61,802 bases of DNA, from contig NZ_BLJG01000077.1 in the NCBI RefSeq assembly GCF_009932375.1, positions 1 to 61,802 of the forward strand. Direction: 5' to 3'. Of this stretch, positions 28,070 through 38,877 are shown piece after piece. Made by a program: the position numbers and the translations under genes. The notes under the pieces are model-generated. The model ran no database searches and was not told where the DNA came from. It saw only the letters and a list, made by a program, of their open reading frames with translations. Source of the stretch: Pseudomonas juntendi. Lineage in GTDB: Bacteria > Pseudomonadota > Gammaproteobacteria > Pseudomonadales > Pseudomonadaceae. Every line of letters starts with the position of its first letter. Position 1 is the stretch's first letter.

Positions 28070-29497
28070 TTACACTTGGCCGTGCAGTACAACGACGTTG
28101 TCGATGTGAGCGATAGCTTCGGCGGAACCAACGATGCCCAGAGCTACGTCGGCGTGGGTGCCGCCGTTCTCCAGTACAGCTTCCCAAGCAGCTTTGCCAG
28201 CGTCGTCAGCAGCACGGCCGGTAGCCGACTGGTACAGAGCGTCAATGAAGTCGCTGTTGGACTTGTCGGTAGCTTCAACCGAACCAACGATGCCTTTGGC
28301 AACGTCTGCGCGGCTGGTGCCGTTGAACAGCTGGGACACCCAAGCGTCCAGGCCAGCTTCGTCGGCTTCGCGGCCCAGAACGCTGGTGTACAGGTCACGG
28401 ACGAAGTCGCCATTGGACTGGTCGCGGTCCTGAGCTTCCTCAGACACAGCGATAGCTGCAGCTACGTCGGCCAGCGAAGCGCCGTTGGCCAGTACAGCCT
28501 GCCATGCATCGGAGCCAGCTTCGTCAGCGTCGCGGCCCAGCAGGGTGTTGTACAGGTCGTTGATGCTGGCTTCGGTAGCAGCACCGCCGAACTCGGCAGA
28601 GTTCAGGAACTGGTTGGCGATGTCAGTCAGCGAAGTACCTTCGTTCACCAGGCCGGTGAATGCCTTGGCGCCTTCAAGGTCAGCGTCGCGACCCAGGATG
28701 CCTTGGTACAGGCGCAGGGCTGCTGCTTCTTCGTCGCTGTGAGCCAGGGCTACAGTGTCACCGTTGGCGAACGACAGGAACTCAGCGTTGCTGATAGCAG
28801 CGGTCTGGTTGCCGGTCAGGTTCACGGTGAAGTTGTTGCCGACTGCGAAGTCGTAGTCTTCGGCAGAGCCGTCCAGTTGAACAACGTCGTAACCTTCGCC
28901 AGTGTTGACGATGTCAGCGTGGTTGCTGCCGCTCAGGATGACAGTGTCATTGCCCGAACCGGTGGTCACGTTGTTGTTGCCAGCGCCAGCGATAACTACG
29001 TTGTCGCCATTGCCGGTAACGATGGTGTCGTTGCCGTCGCCAGCGTCGATCAGGGTGTTCTGGTCGCCTTTAACGGTGATTACGTCGTCACCGTTGCCGG
29101 TAGCTACTACCAGTTCGATAGCCGAGGTGTCGACCGCAGCCAGTGCGAAGGCTTGAACGTCGGCAGCTGGGGCAGCAGCTTGGCCTTCCAGGTTCACGAC
29201 CAGGTTGGCGTCGCTCTGCAGGTGGTAAACGCTGGCGCCAGCAGCTTCAGCTGCGGCCAGGTCCAGTACCACGGTGTCGCCTTTAACGCCTTCAACAGTG
29301 CCTTGAACGATGCTGGCAGCACCGGATTCTGGCAGCTGAACGGTAGTGCCGGTGATACCAGCAACCGAAACGGTCTCTGCGTTATCCAGGTTCAGCAGGC
29401 TGTTGATGGCCTCGATGGTGGAGTCGGACAGGTTGGCGCTTTCGGCGGTCAGAGTAGCTTGTACGTCGCTGCTCGATACGGGATTATCGTATTGCAT
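28070..29497 (-). CDS. RTX/DUF4214 repeat protein, probable type I secretion substrate
   Basis: 475 residues, strongly acidic, no cysteine and no N-terminal signal peptide. About 134-200 carry degenerate hemolysin-type calcium-binding nonapeptides (GNGDDVI, GDGNDTI, GSGNDTV). About 261-460 contain four DUF4214 units of roughly 50 residues, each marked by LYxxxLGRxAD...AW. It ends in a short hydrophobic VVVLHGQV tail. Such proteins leave the cell through type I systems, and one is encoded divergently 1.4 kb away. It lies 17 bases after the 295-aa gene and has its own terminator. DUF4214 units occur in S-layer-like and adhesive proteins; a surface role here is inferred. Confidence 0.85.
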   Translation of the reverse strand: MQYDNPVSSSDVQATLTAESANLSDSTIEAINSLLNLDNAETVSVAGITGTTVQLPESGAASIVQGTVEGVKGDTVVLDLAAAEAAGASVYHLQSDANLVVNLEGQAAAPAADVQAFALAAVDTSAIELVVATGNGDDVITVKGDQNTLIDAGDGNDTIVTGNGDNVVIAGAGNNNVTTGSGNDTVILSGSNHADIVNTGEGYDVVQLDGSAEDYDFAVGNNFTVNLTGNQTAAISNAEFLSFANGDTVALAHSDEEAAALRLYQGILGRDADLEGAKAFTGLVNEGTSLTDIANQFLNSAEFGGAATEASINDLYNTLLGRDADEAGSDAWQAVLANGASLADVAAAIAVSEEAQDRDQSNGDFVRDLYTSVLGREADEAGLDAWVSQLFNGTSRADVAKGIVGSVEATDKSNSDFIDALYQSATGRAADDAGKAAWEAVLENGGTHADVALGIVGSAEAIAHIDNVVVLHGQV

Positions 29498-29514
29498 GGT
29501 GTATTCCTGTTACT

Positions 29515-30402
29515 TCAGGCCGGTTGGCCTGCTGCAATAGTAGTCTGCTCAGTTGCAGAGTTTTCCCACGGAGACTTAAGGCGGGCAGCGTTCATCTTCG
29601 TAACGGGGGTCAGGGCGATATGCAGCGCCACCAGCGGCTCGTTGCCGGTGGGGCCATGCATCATCTGATTGGCGACCAGGCGTTGTGGTTCGGCATTGCC
29701 GAACACCACAACGCCAGTCAATTCGTAGTGTTTGCGCAGAGGGCCGACAAGGCTGAAACCAACACACAGTAGTGGTAGGCCCTGCGCCTTGGCGCCGACG
29801 AACGTCCCCGTCGACACATTGCGACAAGGCCCTGAGCCAGCCACCATGCAGGTGTAGAGCAAATCTACGCCTACCGGTTTTTCAGCCCATTCGACGGCAA
29901 ACGATTCAATGAAGTCCTCTGTACCGGGTGCACCTACCCAACCCTCAGTGGAGCTTACCTCTCCCGCCTTTTTCAGGTGGGCGGTAAGCTTGACAGGCAA
30001 GGGCTTGGCGCTGGCAGCAATGGCCTGGGCTGGCTCCGCGGTTGCGACAACAGCGTAGGTGCGCATGATGGCCGGCGAGGTGTCTATGCGGTCGATGCGA
30101 AGGTCGATTGGGTCGATCACTTCGTCGAACATGTGGTATTCGGTGATCAGAACGGTGGTCACGCCACCTTTGACCCGAGCCACGATGGTATCGCCCAGTT
30201 TGGTCAGCATGTTTTTGCTGACGCCCTCGGCGGGGAAGAAGTCGATGGAGCCTTTGCCCAACGGCGCTTGCTGTAGCGCGATGCACACGGGCTTGTCGGC
30301 AGGCGGCTGCGAGGCGTAGCGGAAGATGTACATGCCCGGCTCGAGCAGTGTAACCCGGGAACTGATTTTCAGGCCGTCAAGGGTCTGCGAAGGCATAGAC
30401 AT
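29515..30402 (-). CDS. Unrecognised 295-aa protein, partner of the RTX protein
   Basis: No family recognised. It has no signal peptide or membrane span, is beta-rich, and contains a calculated-looking pattern of alternating hydrophobic residues (GMYIFRYASQPP near 23-34, GGVTTVLITEYHMFDEV near 80-94, then a WVGAPGTEDFI segment near 155). It is the first gene of a two-gene minus-strand operon with the RTX/DUF4214 gene and sits opposite the type I secretion genes. The position suggests a dedicated accessory, for example a cytoplasmic chaperone, or a second exported component. The ATG at 30402 is used; ATG 30396 is an alternative. Confidence 0.65.
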   Translation of the reverse strand: MSMPSQTLDGLKISSRVTLLEPGMYIFRYASQPPADKPVCIALQQAPLGKGSIDFFPAEGVSKNMLTKLGDTIVARVKGGVTTVLITEYHMFDEVIDPIDLRIDRIDTSPAIMRTYAVVATAEPAQAIAASAKPLPVKLTAHLKKAGEVSSTEGWVGAPGTEDFIESFAVEWAEKPVGVDLLYTCMVAGSGPCRNVSTGTFVGAKAQGLPLLCVGFSLVGPLRKHYELTGVVVFGNAEPQRLVANQMMHGPTGNEPLVALHIALTPVTKMNAARLKSPWENSATEQTTIAAGQPA

Positions 30403-30919
30403 GGCGTTGTTAAGCTCCTTTTAAGCAAAAACACTGGTAGCTAACTTGCTCAAACCCGTGCGTGCACCAAACGGCCGGTGAAGGCTCCCTGCGAGTGGCG
30501 AGGATGCCGTCAGAGGGAAGGGTTGTCAACCAAGAAATTTAAAAAAAATTTCATATCCGTCCGGAACTTAGCGCTAACTTTCGCGCTCTCGACGGCCTGG
30601 TTTTAGTACCCGACAAAAATAATAGGATTACCTAGGCCAGAGAAAAATATTAGAAAAATCAGCAGCCTACCCAAAGCGCTACGCAGGCTTCGCCTCGCCC
30701 TGATTTTTTTGACAAAGACTTGGCAGGAGGGTTTGACCTGCTAGCCGTTTGTCGCCTTGTGTTGCGTCTGGCGAAAGGTGGAGGTTCAGGGCCGGATTGC
30801 TTAGCAAAACTTCATGAATAATCGCGGCTGGTCGGGGAACGAGCTGGTTTCCGGATAATCTGAGAGCCAGACGTACCTATGCGGGTGTTACACTGCCTGC
30901 CGCTTCCGCCTTCCTCAGT
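30403..30919. promoter_or_regulatory. Divergent control region of RTX operon and type I secretion operon
   Basis: 517 bases between divergent transcription units, clearly AT-rich in the middle. It includes an inverted repeat GAAATTT / AAATTTC around an A tract (30534-30552) and a further AT-rich run at 30600-30660. It must hold both promoters. I could not fix -35/-10 pairs with confidence and see no gene or small RNA signature. Confidence 0.5.
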
Positions 30920-32734
30920 ATGGATACCATGAGTTCACAATCCGAAAATAATCTGCAAGCTGCCCTGAAAGCTTGTAAAAGCAGCTTCCTTTCGGTCGGT
31001 TTCTTCAGCTTCTTCGTCAACGCGCTGATGCTGGTGCCTACCTTCTTCATGATCCAGGTATCGGGTCGAGTCGTGCCCTCCAGCAGCACTTCAACATTGC
31101 TCATGTTGACGCTGATCCTGACTGTGCTGCTACTCACAATGGGGGCACTGGAGTGGGTACGTTCTCGCATCATGGTTCGTATCAGTAACCGTCTGGATGT
31201 GTTGCTCAGTCGGGATGTATACCGTGCAAGCTTCAAGCGCGCGCTGACCAGTGGTGGTGCGGATGCAACTGCGCAATCCTTGAATGACCTCACAGCCTTG
31301 CGCCAATTTTTTACTGGGCCAGGCTTGTTTGCTTTCTTCGATGCTCCCTGGTTTCCGATTTACACCATCGTGATGTTCCTCTTTCACCCGTGGTTCGGCT
31401 GGATGACGCTGGCGTGTGGTGCCGTTCTGTCGGTGCTGGCTGTCGTCAACCACCGTCTTACAGGGCAGGCGTTGGCTGCGGCCAACAAAGAGAACGTGGC
31501 TTCCAACGTGGTAACGACCAAGACGCTGCGTAACGCCGAAGTGATCGAGTCTATGGGTATGCTCGAGACGCTGATGAACCGGTGGGCTAAACGCCAACGC
31601 AACATCATGATGCTGCAGTCACAGGCCAGTGACAAAGGTGGGATCGTAAGCTCTACCTCTAAAACGTTCCGTATGTGGTCGCAGTCGATCATGCTGGCCA
31701 TTGGCGCGTATCTGGTCGTTACCCATGAAATCAACCCCGGGTTGTTGATGGCGGGCTCGCTGCTGCTGGGGCGTGCGCTAGCGCCGATCGACCAGATGAT
31801 CAGCAGCTGGAAAGGCTTTGTCGCAGCCAAAGTGCAATATGACCGCCTCAACAAAGTGATGGATGACCTGAACAATGAGCCTGAGCGTATGCCATTGCCT
31901 GCGCCAGAAGGCCATATCCAGGTCGAGAACCTGATCGTGGCGCCCCCTGGTGCCAAAGCTCCTGTATTGCGAAGCATCAGTTTTGTAGCGCCGGCAGGTT
32001 CAATCGTGGGCATCGTTGGCCCGAGTGCGGCGGGCAAATCCACGCTGGTGCGCGCATTGATGGGGATCTGGCCGCCGCAGCATGGCGTGGTGCGTCTTGA
32101 TGGCGCCGATATTGCCAGCTGGGATAAACAGGCGCTGGGCCCGTATGTGGGCTATTTGCCGCAAGACATCGAACTGTTCGAGGGCAGCATCAGCGAAAAC
32201 ATCGCGCGGTTCGACAAGGTCGACCCTGAAAAAGTAGTGCAAGCCGCGCAAATGGCAGGTGTGCATGAAATGATCCTGATGTTGCCAGACGGCTACGACA
32301 CAGTCATTGGTAGTGAGGGCGTGAACTTGTCAGGCGGTCAGCGCCAACGGATCGGTCTGGCGCGCGCCATTTACGGCAACCCGCGCCTGATCGTGCTCGA
32401 CGAGCCGAACTCCAACCTGGACGATGTGGGGGAGCGTGCATTGGGTGTGGCACTGCAAAAGCTCAAGGAAACAGGCGCCACGGTATTTATCGTTTCTCAT
32501 CGCCCCAATATCCTCACCCGCCTGGACCGTATTCTGGTAATGGCCGGTGGCACCATTTCGCTGTATGGCGAGCGCGATCGGGTTATCGCTGAACTGGCCG
32601 CCCAGCAAGCCAAGCTTCAGCAGCGTGGTGCGCAAGCGGCGCCTGCCACTGCGCCTACTGCTCCACCCGCGCCAGGTGCTGCCCCTGCTGCCCCAGCGGC
32701 TGTTGTGCCCGCCACTACCAGTACTGGCGCTTGA
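30920..32734 (+). CDS. Type I secretion ABC transporter (PrtD/AprD type)
   Basis: 604 residues: an N-terminal membrane domain with about six spans, then an ATPase domain with Walker A GPSAAGKST near 370, signature LSGGQRQRIG near 475 and Walker B LIVLDEPNSNLDD. No C39 peptidase domain precedes it, so the substrate would be exported uncleaved, as for RTX proteases and S-layer proteins. The last 50 residues are an unusual Ala/Pro-rich tail. ATG 30920 and ATG 30929 are both possible starts. First gene of a three-gene exporter operon, divergent from the probable substrate. Confidence 0.92.
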   Translation: MDTMSSQSENNLQAALKACKSSFLSVGFFSFFVNALMLVPTFFMIQVSGRVVPSSSTSTLLMLTLILTVLLLTMGALEWVRSRIMVRISNRLDVLLSRDVYRASFKRALTSGGADATAQSLNDLTALRQFFTGPGLFAFFDAPWFPIYTIVMFLFHPWFGWMTLACGAVLSVLAVVNHRLTGQALAAANKENVASNVVTTKTLRNAEVIESMGMLETLMNRWAKRQRNIMMLQSQASDKGGIVSSTSKTFRMWSQSIMLAIGAYLVVTHEINPGLLMAGSLLLGRALAPIDQMISSWKGFVAAKVQYDRLNKVMDDLNNEPERMPLPAPEGHIQVENLIVAPPGAKAPVLRSISFVAPAGSIVGIVGPSAAGKSTLVRALMGIWPPQHGVVRLDGADIASWDKQALGPYVGYLPQDIELFEGSISENIARFDKVDPEKVVQAAQMAGVHEMILMLPDGYDTVIGSEGVNLSGGQRQRIGLARAIYGNPRLIVLDEPNSNLDDVGERALGVALQKLKETGATVFIVSHRPNILTRLDRILVMAGGTISLYGERDRVIAELAAQQAKLQQRGAQAAPATAPTAPPAPGAAPAAPAAVVPATTSTGA

Positions 32735-32746
32735 AAGGATTTCTAG

Positions 32747-34072
32747 ATGAGCAGTAAAGCAATTACAAATTTCGACCACAATTTCGATGATATGCCTACG
32801 TCGGACCGGGGTATACGCCGGATTGGTTTGACCATCGTCTTTGTCACCTTCGGCATTTTCGGTACCTGGGCGGCGTTCGCCCCCTTGAGCAACGCAGTGC
32901 ACGGCACTGGCGTGGTCACCGTGCAGAACTACCGCAAGACCGTGCAGCACCTGGAAGGCGGTATCGTCAAAGAGCTGCATGCCCGGGATGGTGACCTGGT
33001 AAACAAAGGTGACCCGCTGATAGTGCTGGACGAGTCACAGCTCAGCGCTGAATACGAGTCCACCCGCAACCAGCTTATCGTTGCACGCTATAAAGAGGCA
33101 CGCCTGCGCGCCGAGCGCGATGGCCTGGAGTCGATCCCGGCGGTGACGATGGAGGGCACCGACTCCAGCCGTGCCCAGGAAGCGTTGGCCGGGGAGCAGC
33201 AAGTGTTCAAGGCACGCCATGATTCCTTGCAGGGCGAAATTTCTGTCAACCGCGAGCGTATCCAGCAAATGCAGCAGCAGATTGCTGGCTTGAACGACAT
33301 GATTCGCACCAAGACAGGCCTGGAGAAGTCCTATTCCGGTGAAATCAAGCAACTGAAAGAGTTGCTGGCAGAGGGGTTTGTCGACAACCAGCGGTTGCTG
33401 GAGCAGGAGCGTAAGCTTGACATGCTCAAGACCGAAGTGGCGGACCACCAGTCCAGCATCACCAAGACCAAGTTGCAGATTGGCGAGACCGAACTGCAAA
33501 TCGTGCAGTTGAAGAAGAAGTTCGATGCCGATGTTGCCAAGGAGCTTTCCGACGTACAGGCTCAGGTGTTCGACCTGCAGGAAAAGGAAGCAGCGCTTCG
33601 CGACCGCCTTTCCCGCGTAGTTATCCGTGCCCCTGAAAGCGGCATGGTGCTGGATATGAAGGTGCACACCATTGGCGGTGTCGTCAGTGCCGCAACGCCT
33701 CTGTTGGATATAGTGCCAGCACAGTCCGAGCTTGTAGTAGAAGCCAAAGTAGCCCCGCGGGATATCGATCGGCTGGAATTGGGTAAAACTGCGGACGTCC
33801 GCTTCTCGGCTTTCAACCAGGCCACTACGCCGATCATCGAGGGTAAGCTGACGCGCATTTCGGCGGACAGCCTGATTGATGAGCGCTCGGGCGATCAGTA
33901 CTACCTGGTGCGCGTTAATGTCACCGAAGACGGCATGAAGAAACTGGCCGGTCGCAAGCTGCAACCTGGCATGCCGGCCGAAGTCTTGATCAATGCAGGC
34001 GACCGCACCATGCTGCAATACCTGCTGAAACCGGCGCGCAACATGTTCGCTGAATCGCTGATTGAGGAATGA
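32747..34072 (+). CDS. Type I secretion membrane fusion protein (HlyD/PrtE family)
   Basis: 441 residues. One membrane span at about 25-47 follows a short cytoplasmic N terminus. A lipoyl-like half motif (GTGVVTVQNYRKTVQHLEGG) is at about 57-76, a long coiled coil at about 125-285, the second lipoyl half and a beta barrel follow (RAPESGMVLDMKVHTIGGVV). It would bridge the ABC transporter and the outer-membrane porin. Ribosome site AAGGA lies just upstream of the ATG. 12 bases after the ATPase gene, and its stop overlaps the next gene by 4 bases. Confidence 0.92.
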   Translation: MSSKAITNFDHNFDDMPTSDRGIRRIGLTIVFVTFGIFGTWAAFAPLSNAVHGTGVVTVQNYRKTVQHLEGGIVKELHARDGDLVNKGDPLIVLDESQLSAEYESTRNQLIVARYKEARLRAERDGLESIPAVTMEGTDSSRAQEALAGEQQVFKARHDSLQGEISVNRERIQQMQQQIAGLNDMIRTKTGLEKSYSGEIKQLKELLAEGFVDNQRLLEQERKLDMLKTEVADHQSSITKTKLQIGETELQIVQLKKKFDADVAKELSDVQAQVFDLQEKEAALRDRLSRVVIRAPESGMVLDMKVHTIGGVVSAATPLLDIVPAQSELVVEAKVAPRDIDRLELGKTADVRFSAFNQATTPIIEGKLTRISADSLIDERSGDQYYLVRVNVTEDGMKKLAGRKLQPGMPAEVLINAGDRTMLQYLLKPARNMFAESLIEE

Positions 34073-35484
34073 TCGTGCTGCGTTTGCTACCGGGAGTAAT
34101 GTTGTGCATGGTCGCCTGGCAGGCGGTGGCTGTGGAGGGGAGGGGTGGCGAAGGCGTTGCTCCGAAGGGCGTGTCGGCTTCTACTTATGCGTTGGACCTG
34201 GCCGGGTTGTACCGGGAGGCGCGCCTTGAAGACCCGCGGGTGTTGGCGGCTTACGCACGGGCGCGCTCTGCGAGTGAGCAGCAGCGTGCCGCGCTGGGTG
34301 GGTTGTTGCCCCAGGTGTCGGCCAATGCCAACTCCAGCCGCATTCTGCGGAAGAACGAACTCGAGCGCGACATCTACAACACCGAAACCTATTCGCTGAG
34401 CTTGACCCAGTATCTGTACAACAAGCCGGCTTGGGAGCGTTACCAGAAGTCCAAGAGCGTAAAGGCACAGAAGGGGTTTGAGGCGGAGGATACCTTGGCG
34501 GAGGCTACGGTCGACCTGGCCAAGCGCTACTTCGTAGCGCTGGCGGCAGACGATGAGTTGGCCCTGGTCCAGGCGGAGCGCCGGGCCACCCAGAAAAACC
34601 TTGACCGCGTCAGTAGCATGTTCGACCGGCAAATGGCCAAGATCACCGACAAGCTGGATATGCAGGCGCGGGTAGACTTTTTGCTTGCGCAGGAAGTGGA
34701 AGCGCGCAACCAGGTGCAGGTCAGCCGCGAGGCGTTGGCCGAGATTGTCGGGCGCCCGATTACCGAGCCGCTTAGCCGGGTTCGTAATGACGTGGCGTTG
34801 CAGGCGCCTACCCGCCCCTTGCAAAACTGGGTCACTCAGGCTATCGAAACCAATCCGATGCTCAAGTCGTACCAAAGTGGAGCAGACGCAGCCACAGCGG
34901 CGGTGCGCGAAGGCAAGGGTGAGCATTATCCGCAGTTGGGCCTGAGCTTGACTGCGCAGCAGAACGACCAAGGTTATGACAACACCCAAACGCCGCGCAG
35001 TGACAGCTATGTAGCGTCGCTGGGGTTGAAAATCCCGATCTACAGCGGGGGTTCCACTTCTGCTCGGGTGCGTGGGCTGTACGATGATCAGCTGGCAGCT
35101 GAAGAGCAGTTGGAGGGCGTGCGGCGCCAGGTGGTCAAGGAAACTACCACTGCCTACCTTACCGCTCAGGCCGCTGTCGAGAAAATTCGCGCCAACCGCA
35201 ATGCGTTGTCATCGGCGCAGCAGTCCAGCCTGGCGGCGCAGAAGGCATTTTCTTTCGGCGTGGTGAATGCCGTGGATGTGCTGACCGCAGTTCAGAACGA
35301 ATTCAAGGCCCGGCGCGACCTGCTGAAAACTCAGTACGACTTCATCACCAACCTGTTTCTGCTGAACCGCTGGGCAGGGGAGTTGACCGAGGAAAGCGTC
35401 CACAATGTCAATGTCTGGCTTAGCCCGGTGCCTGAAACCAGCCTGCCGGGTGGTGATGTGGCGCGGGTCAATGCGCGCGGCTGA
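34069..35484 (+). CDS. Type I secretion outer-membrane factor (TolC/PrtF family)
   Basis: 471 residues with an N-terminal signal peptide (hydrophobic residues about 2-22) and two homologous OEP halves rich in long amphipathic helices (for example ARARSASEQQRAALGG and the QAAVEKIRANRNALSS region). These proteins form the trimeric outer-membrane channel of type I exporters. It overlaps the HlyD-family gene by ATGA, completing a dedicated three-component exporter. No clear terminator was found in the 70 bases after it. Confidence 0.9.
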   Translation: MIVLRLLPGVMLCMVAWQAVAVEGRGGEGVAPKGVSASTYALDLAGLYREARLEDPRVLAAYARARSASEQQRAALGGLLPQVSANANSSRILRKNELERDIYNTETYSLSLTQYLYNKPAWERYQKSKSVKAQKGFEAEDTLAEATVDLAKRYFVALAADDELALVQAERRATQKNLDRVSSMFDRQMAKITDKLDMQARVDFLLAQEVEARNQVQVSREALAEIVGRPITEPLSRVRNDVALQAPTRPLQNWVTQAIETNPMLKSYQSGADAATAAVREGKGEHYPQLGLSLTAQQNDQGYDNTQTPRSDSYVASLGLKIPIYSGGSTSARVRGLYDDQLAAEEQLEGVRRQVVKETTTAYLTAQAAVEKIRANRNALSSAQQSSLAAQKAFSFGVVNAVDVLTAVQNEFKARRDLLKTQYDFITNLFLLNRWAGELTEESVHNVNVWLSPVPETSLPGGDVARVNARG

Positions 35485-36841
<1,357 letters not shown>

Positions 36842-36842
<1 letters not shown>

Positions 36843-37738
36843 TGCAAATGGCCAGCAAACGCGCACTCATCACAGGTATACACGGGTTCACCGGCCGCTA
36901 CATGGCGGCAGAACTACGAGCTGCTGGCTATGAAGTTTTCGGCACTGGCAGCCAGCCCCTGCAGGCCCCTGACTACCGTCAGGTCGACCTTGCCGATGGG
37001 CCTGGGTTACGCGCGTTGCTGGCCGAACTGCAGCCGGATGTCATCGTCCATCTGGCTGCCATCGCTTTTGTAGGGCATGGTGCTGCCGACGCGTTCTATC
37101 AGGTCAACCTGATAGGTACGCGCAACTTGCTCGAAGCTGTTGCGGCCTGCGGCAAAACACCCGAGTGTGTGTTGCTTGCCAGCAGTGCCAATGTTTACGG
37201 CAACGTTTCCGAAGGGCTGCTGAACGAGCAGACGCCGCCGGCGCCCGCCAATGATTACGCGGTCAGCAAACTGGCCATGGAATACATGGCCAGGCTTTGG
37301 TGTGATCGGCTGCCTATCGTTATCGCGCGGCCCTTCAACTACACCGGTGTTGGGCAGGCAGACAACTTCCTGCTACCCAAGATCGTCTCGCACTTTCGCC
37401 GCAAGGCCGAAGTGATCGAGCTTGGCAACCTGGATGTCTGGCGCGACTTCAGTGACGTGCGCGCGGTTGTCCAGGCCTATCGTGGCTTGATCGAAGCACG
37501 GCCGGTCGGGCAGGCGATCAATGTCAGCTCTGGTACAACCCATTCGTTGCGCGAAGTGATCGGCAAGTGCTCGGCTATCACGGGGCACCAACTCGAGGTA
37601 CAGGTGAATCCGGCTTTTGTCCGCGCTAACGAGGTCAAAACCCTGTGTGGTGACAACGCAAAGCTGCGGGCCTTGCTACCTGGCTGGGAAACCCCGTCGC
37701 TGGATGAAACGCTGGGTTGGATGCTTGCTGATAAATGA
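36842..37738 (+). CDS. rmd: GDP-6-deoxy-D-mannose reductase
   Basis: 298 residues, extended SDR. TGIHGFTGRYMA forms the nucleotide loop near the N terminus; SSANVYGN and the catalytic YAVSKLAME follow. Next to gmd, it would reduce the 4-keto intermediate to GDP-D-rhamnose, the donor for common-antigen-type O chains in pseudomonads. A GDP-fucose-type reductase is less likely because the similarity is to Rmd. ATG 36848 is an alternative start. Coupled to gmd upstream and, by a 4-base overlap, to a GT4 gene downstream. Confidence 0.9.
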
Positions 37739-38877
37739 AGCTTATCCTTTCTGTAGAGTCGGTGCGCTTTCCGCTTACCGGCATTGGGCGTTATACCTAT
37801 GAATTAGCCTCGCGGCTGCAGCACGCTGAGGAAATCAGCGAGTTGCGGCTGTTTGCTGGTCGCAAGTTTTTGCCCGAACTGGTTTCACCTTCTGACCAGT
37901 CCGACGCTGTGCACGGCCTGAAGCGCTTTGTGCAGAAAAACGCACTGGCTGTGGAAGTGTACCGGCGGCTGATGCCCATTTTGCGCAAGCAAGCGCTGCG
38001 CGGGCATGAAGACTTCATCTATCACAGTACCAACTTTTACCTGCCGCCATTTGCAGGTCCGCGGGTGGCGACGTTTCACGATTTGTCGCCGTTCACTTGG
38101 GCGCACTGCCATACGCCGCAAATCGCGCGGTATCTGCAAAAGGAGCTTACGCAAAGCCTCAAGCGTGCAGATGCCTTGATTACCGTATCGCATTGCATGC
38201 GAAAGGAACTGGCAGACTATTTCAATTGGCCGCTGGACCGGATTCACGCGGTCCCCCTGGCCAGTTCACCACAGTTTCACCCCCGCAGCCCCGCCGATCT
38301 GCGCGAGGCCTTGGCCCGCCATGGCCTGGAACCGGGCGGCTATAGCCTGTTCGTCGGCACCATCGAGCCGCGCAAGAACATCGTCTCGCTACTGGATGCC
38401 TACAGTCGTCTCCCACTGGCCCTGCGCCAACGCTGGCCGTTGATTCTTACCGGTTACCATGGTTGGCGCAGCGAAGCCATTCATGACCGTATCGCCCAGG
38501 CGCAGCAGCAGGGGTGGGCCCGCTACCTCGGGTTCGTGGCCAGCGCAGACCTGCCTTTGCTGTTCGCCGGCGCGCGCCTGTTCACCTTCCCGTCGCATTA
38601 CGAAGGGTTTGGCTTGCCGGTACTTGAAGCCATGAGCTCCGGGGTGCCCGTTGTGTGCTCCAACAGCTCGTCGCTGCCGGAGGTGGCAGGCCCGGCTGCG
38701 CTGATGTGCGCACCTGATGATGTAGAAGGGTTGACTGCATTGTTGCAGCAAGGGCTTGAGGACGAAGCCTGGCGAGCAACGGCGGTGCAGCAGGGCCTGT
38801 TGCATGCCGGCGGCTTCTCGTGGGAGCGCTGTGCCCAGGCGACGGTCGAGGTTTACAAGTCGGTCAGGGAAAGATGA
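37735..38877 (+). CDS. wbpY: GT4 glycosyltransferase, WbpY-like (D-rhamnosyltransferase)
   Basis: 380 residues, GT-B fold. N-terminal SVESVRFPLTGIGRYTYEL; the donor domain has GTIEPRKNIVSLLDAY and the HYEGFGLPVLEAMSSG motif with the conserved EX7E. The context (rmd before, second GT4 after, all with 4-base overlaps) matches D-rhamnan assembly genes of P. aeruginosa, where WbpY adds D-rhamnose residues from GDP-D-rhamnose. The symbol rests on resemblance and position, not on a search. Confidence 0.75.
   Translation: MKLILSVESVRFPLTGIGRYTYELASRLQHAEEISELRLFAGRKFLPELVSPSDQSDAVHGLKRFVQKNALAVEVYRRLMPILRKQALRGHEDFIYHSTNFYLPPFAGPRVATFHDLSPFTWAHCHTPQIARYLQKELTQSLKRADALITVSHCMRKELADYFNWPLDRIHAVPLASSPQFHPRSPADLREALARHGLEPGGYSLFVGTIEPRKNIVSLLDAYSRLPLALRQRWPLILTGYHGWRSEAIHDRIAQAQQQGWARYLGFVASADLPLLFAGARLFTFPSHYEGFGLPVLEAMSSGVPVVCSNSSSLPEVAGPAALMCAPDDVEGLTALLQQGLEDEAWRATAVQQGLLHAGGFSWERCAQATVEVYKSVRER

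Noticed and set aside
28076..29668. Open frame of 530 codons antisense to the RTX/DUF4214 gene
   Set aside because: Low-complexity shadow of a repetitive acidic protein; the minus-strand gene has start, repeats and terminator.
30534..30552. A/T inverted repeat as a terminator
   Set aside because: It lies in a divergent promoter region with no gene ending into it and has no GC stem.
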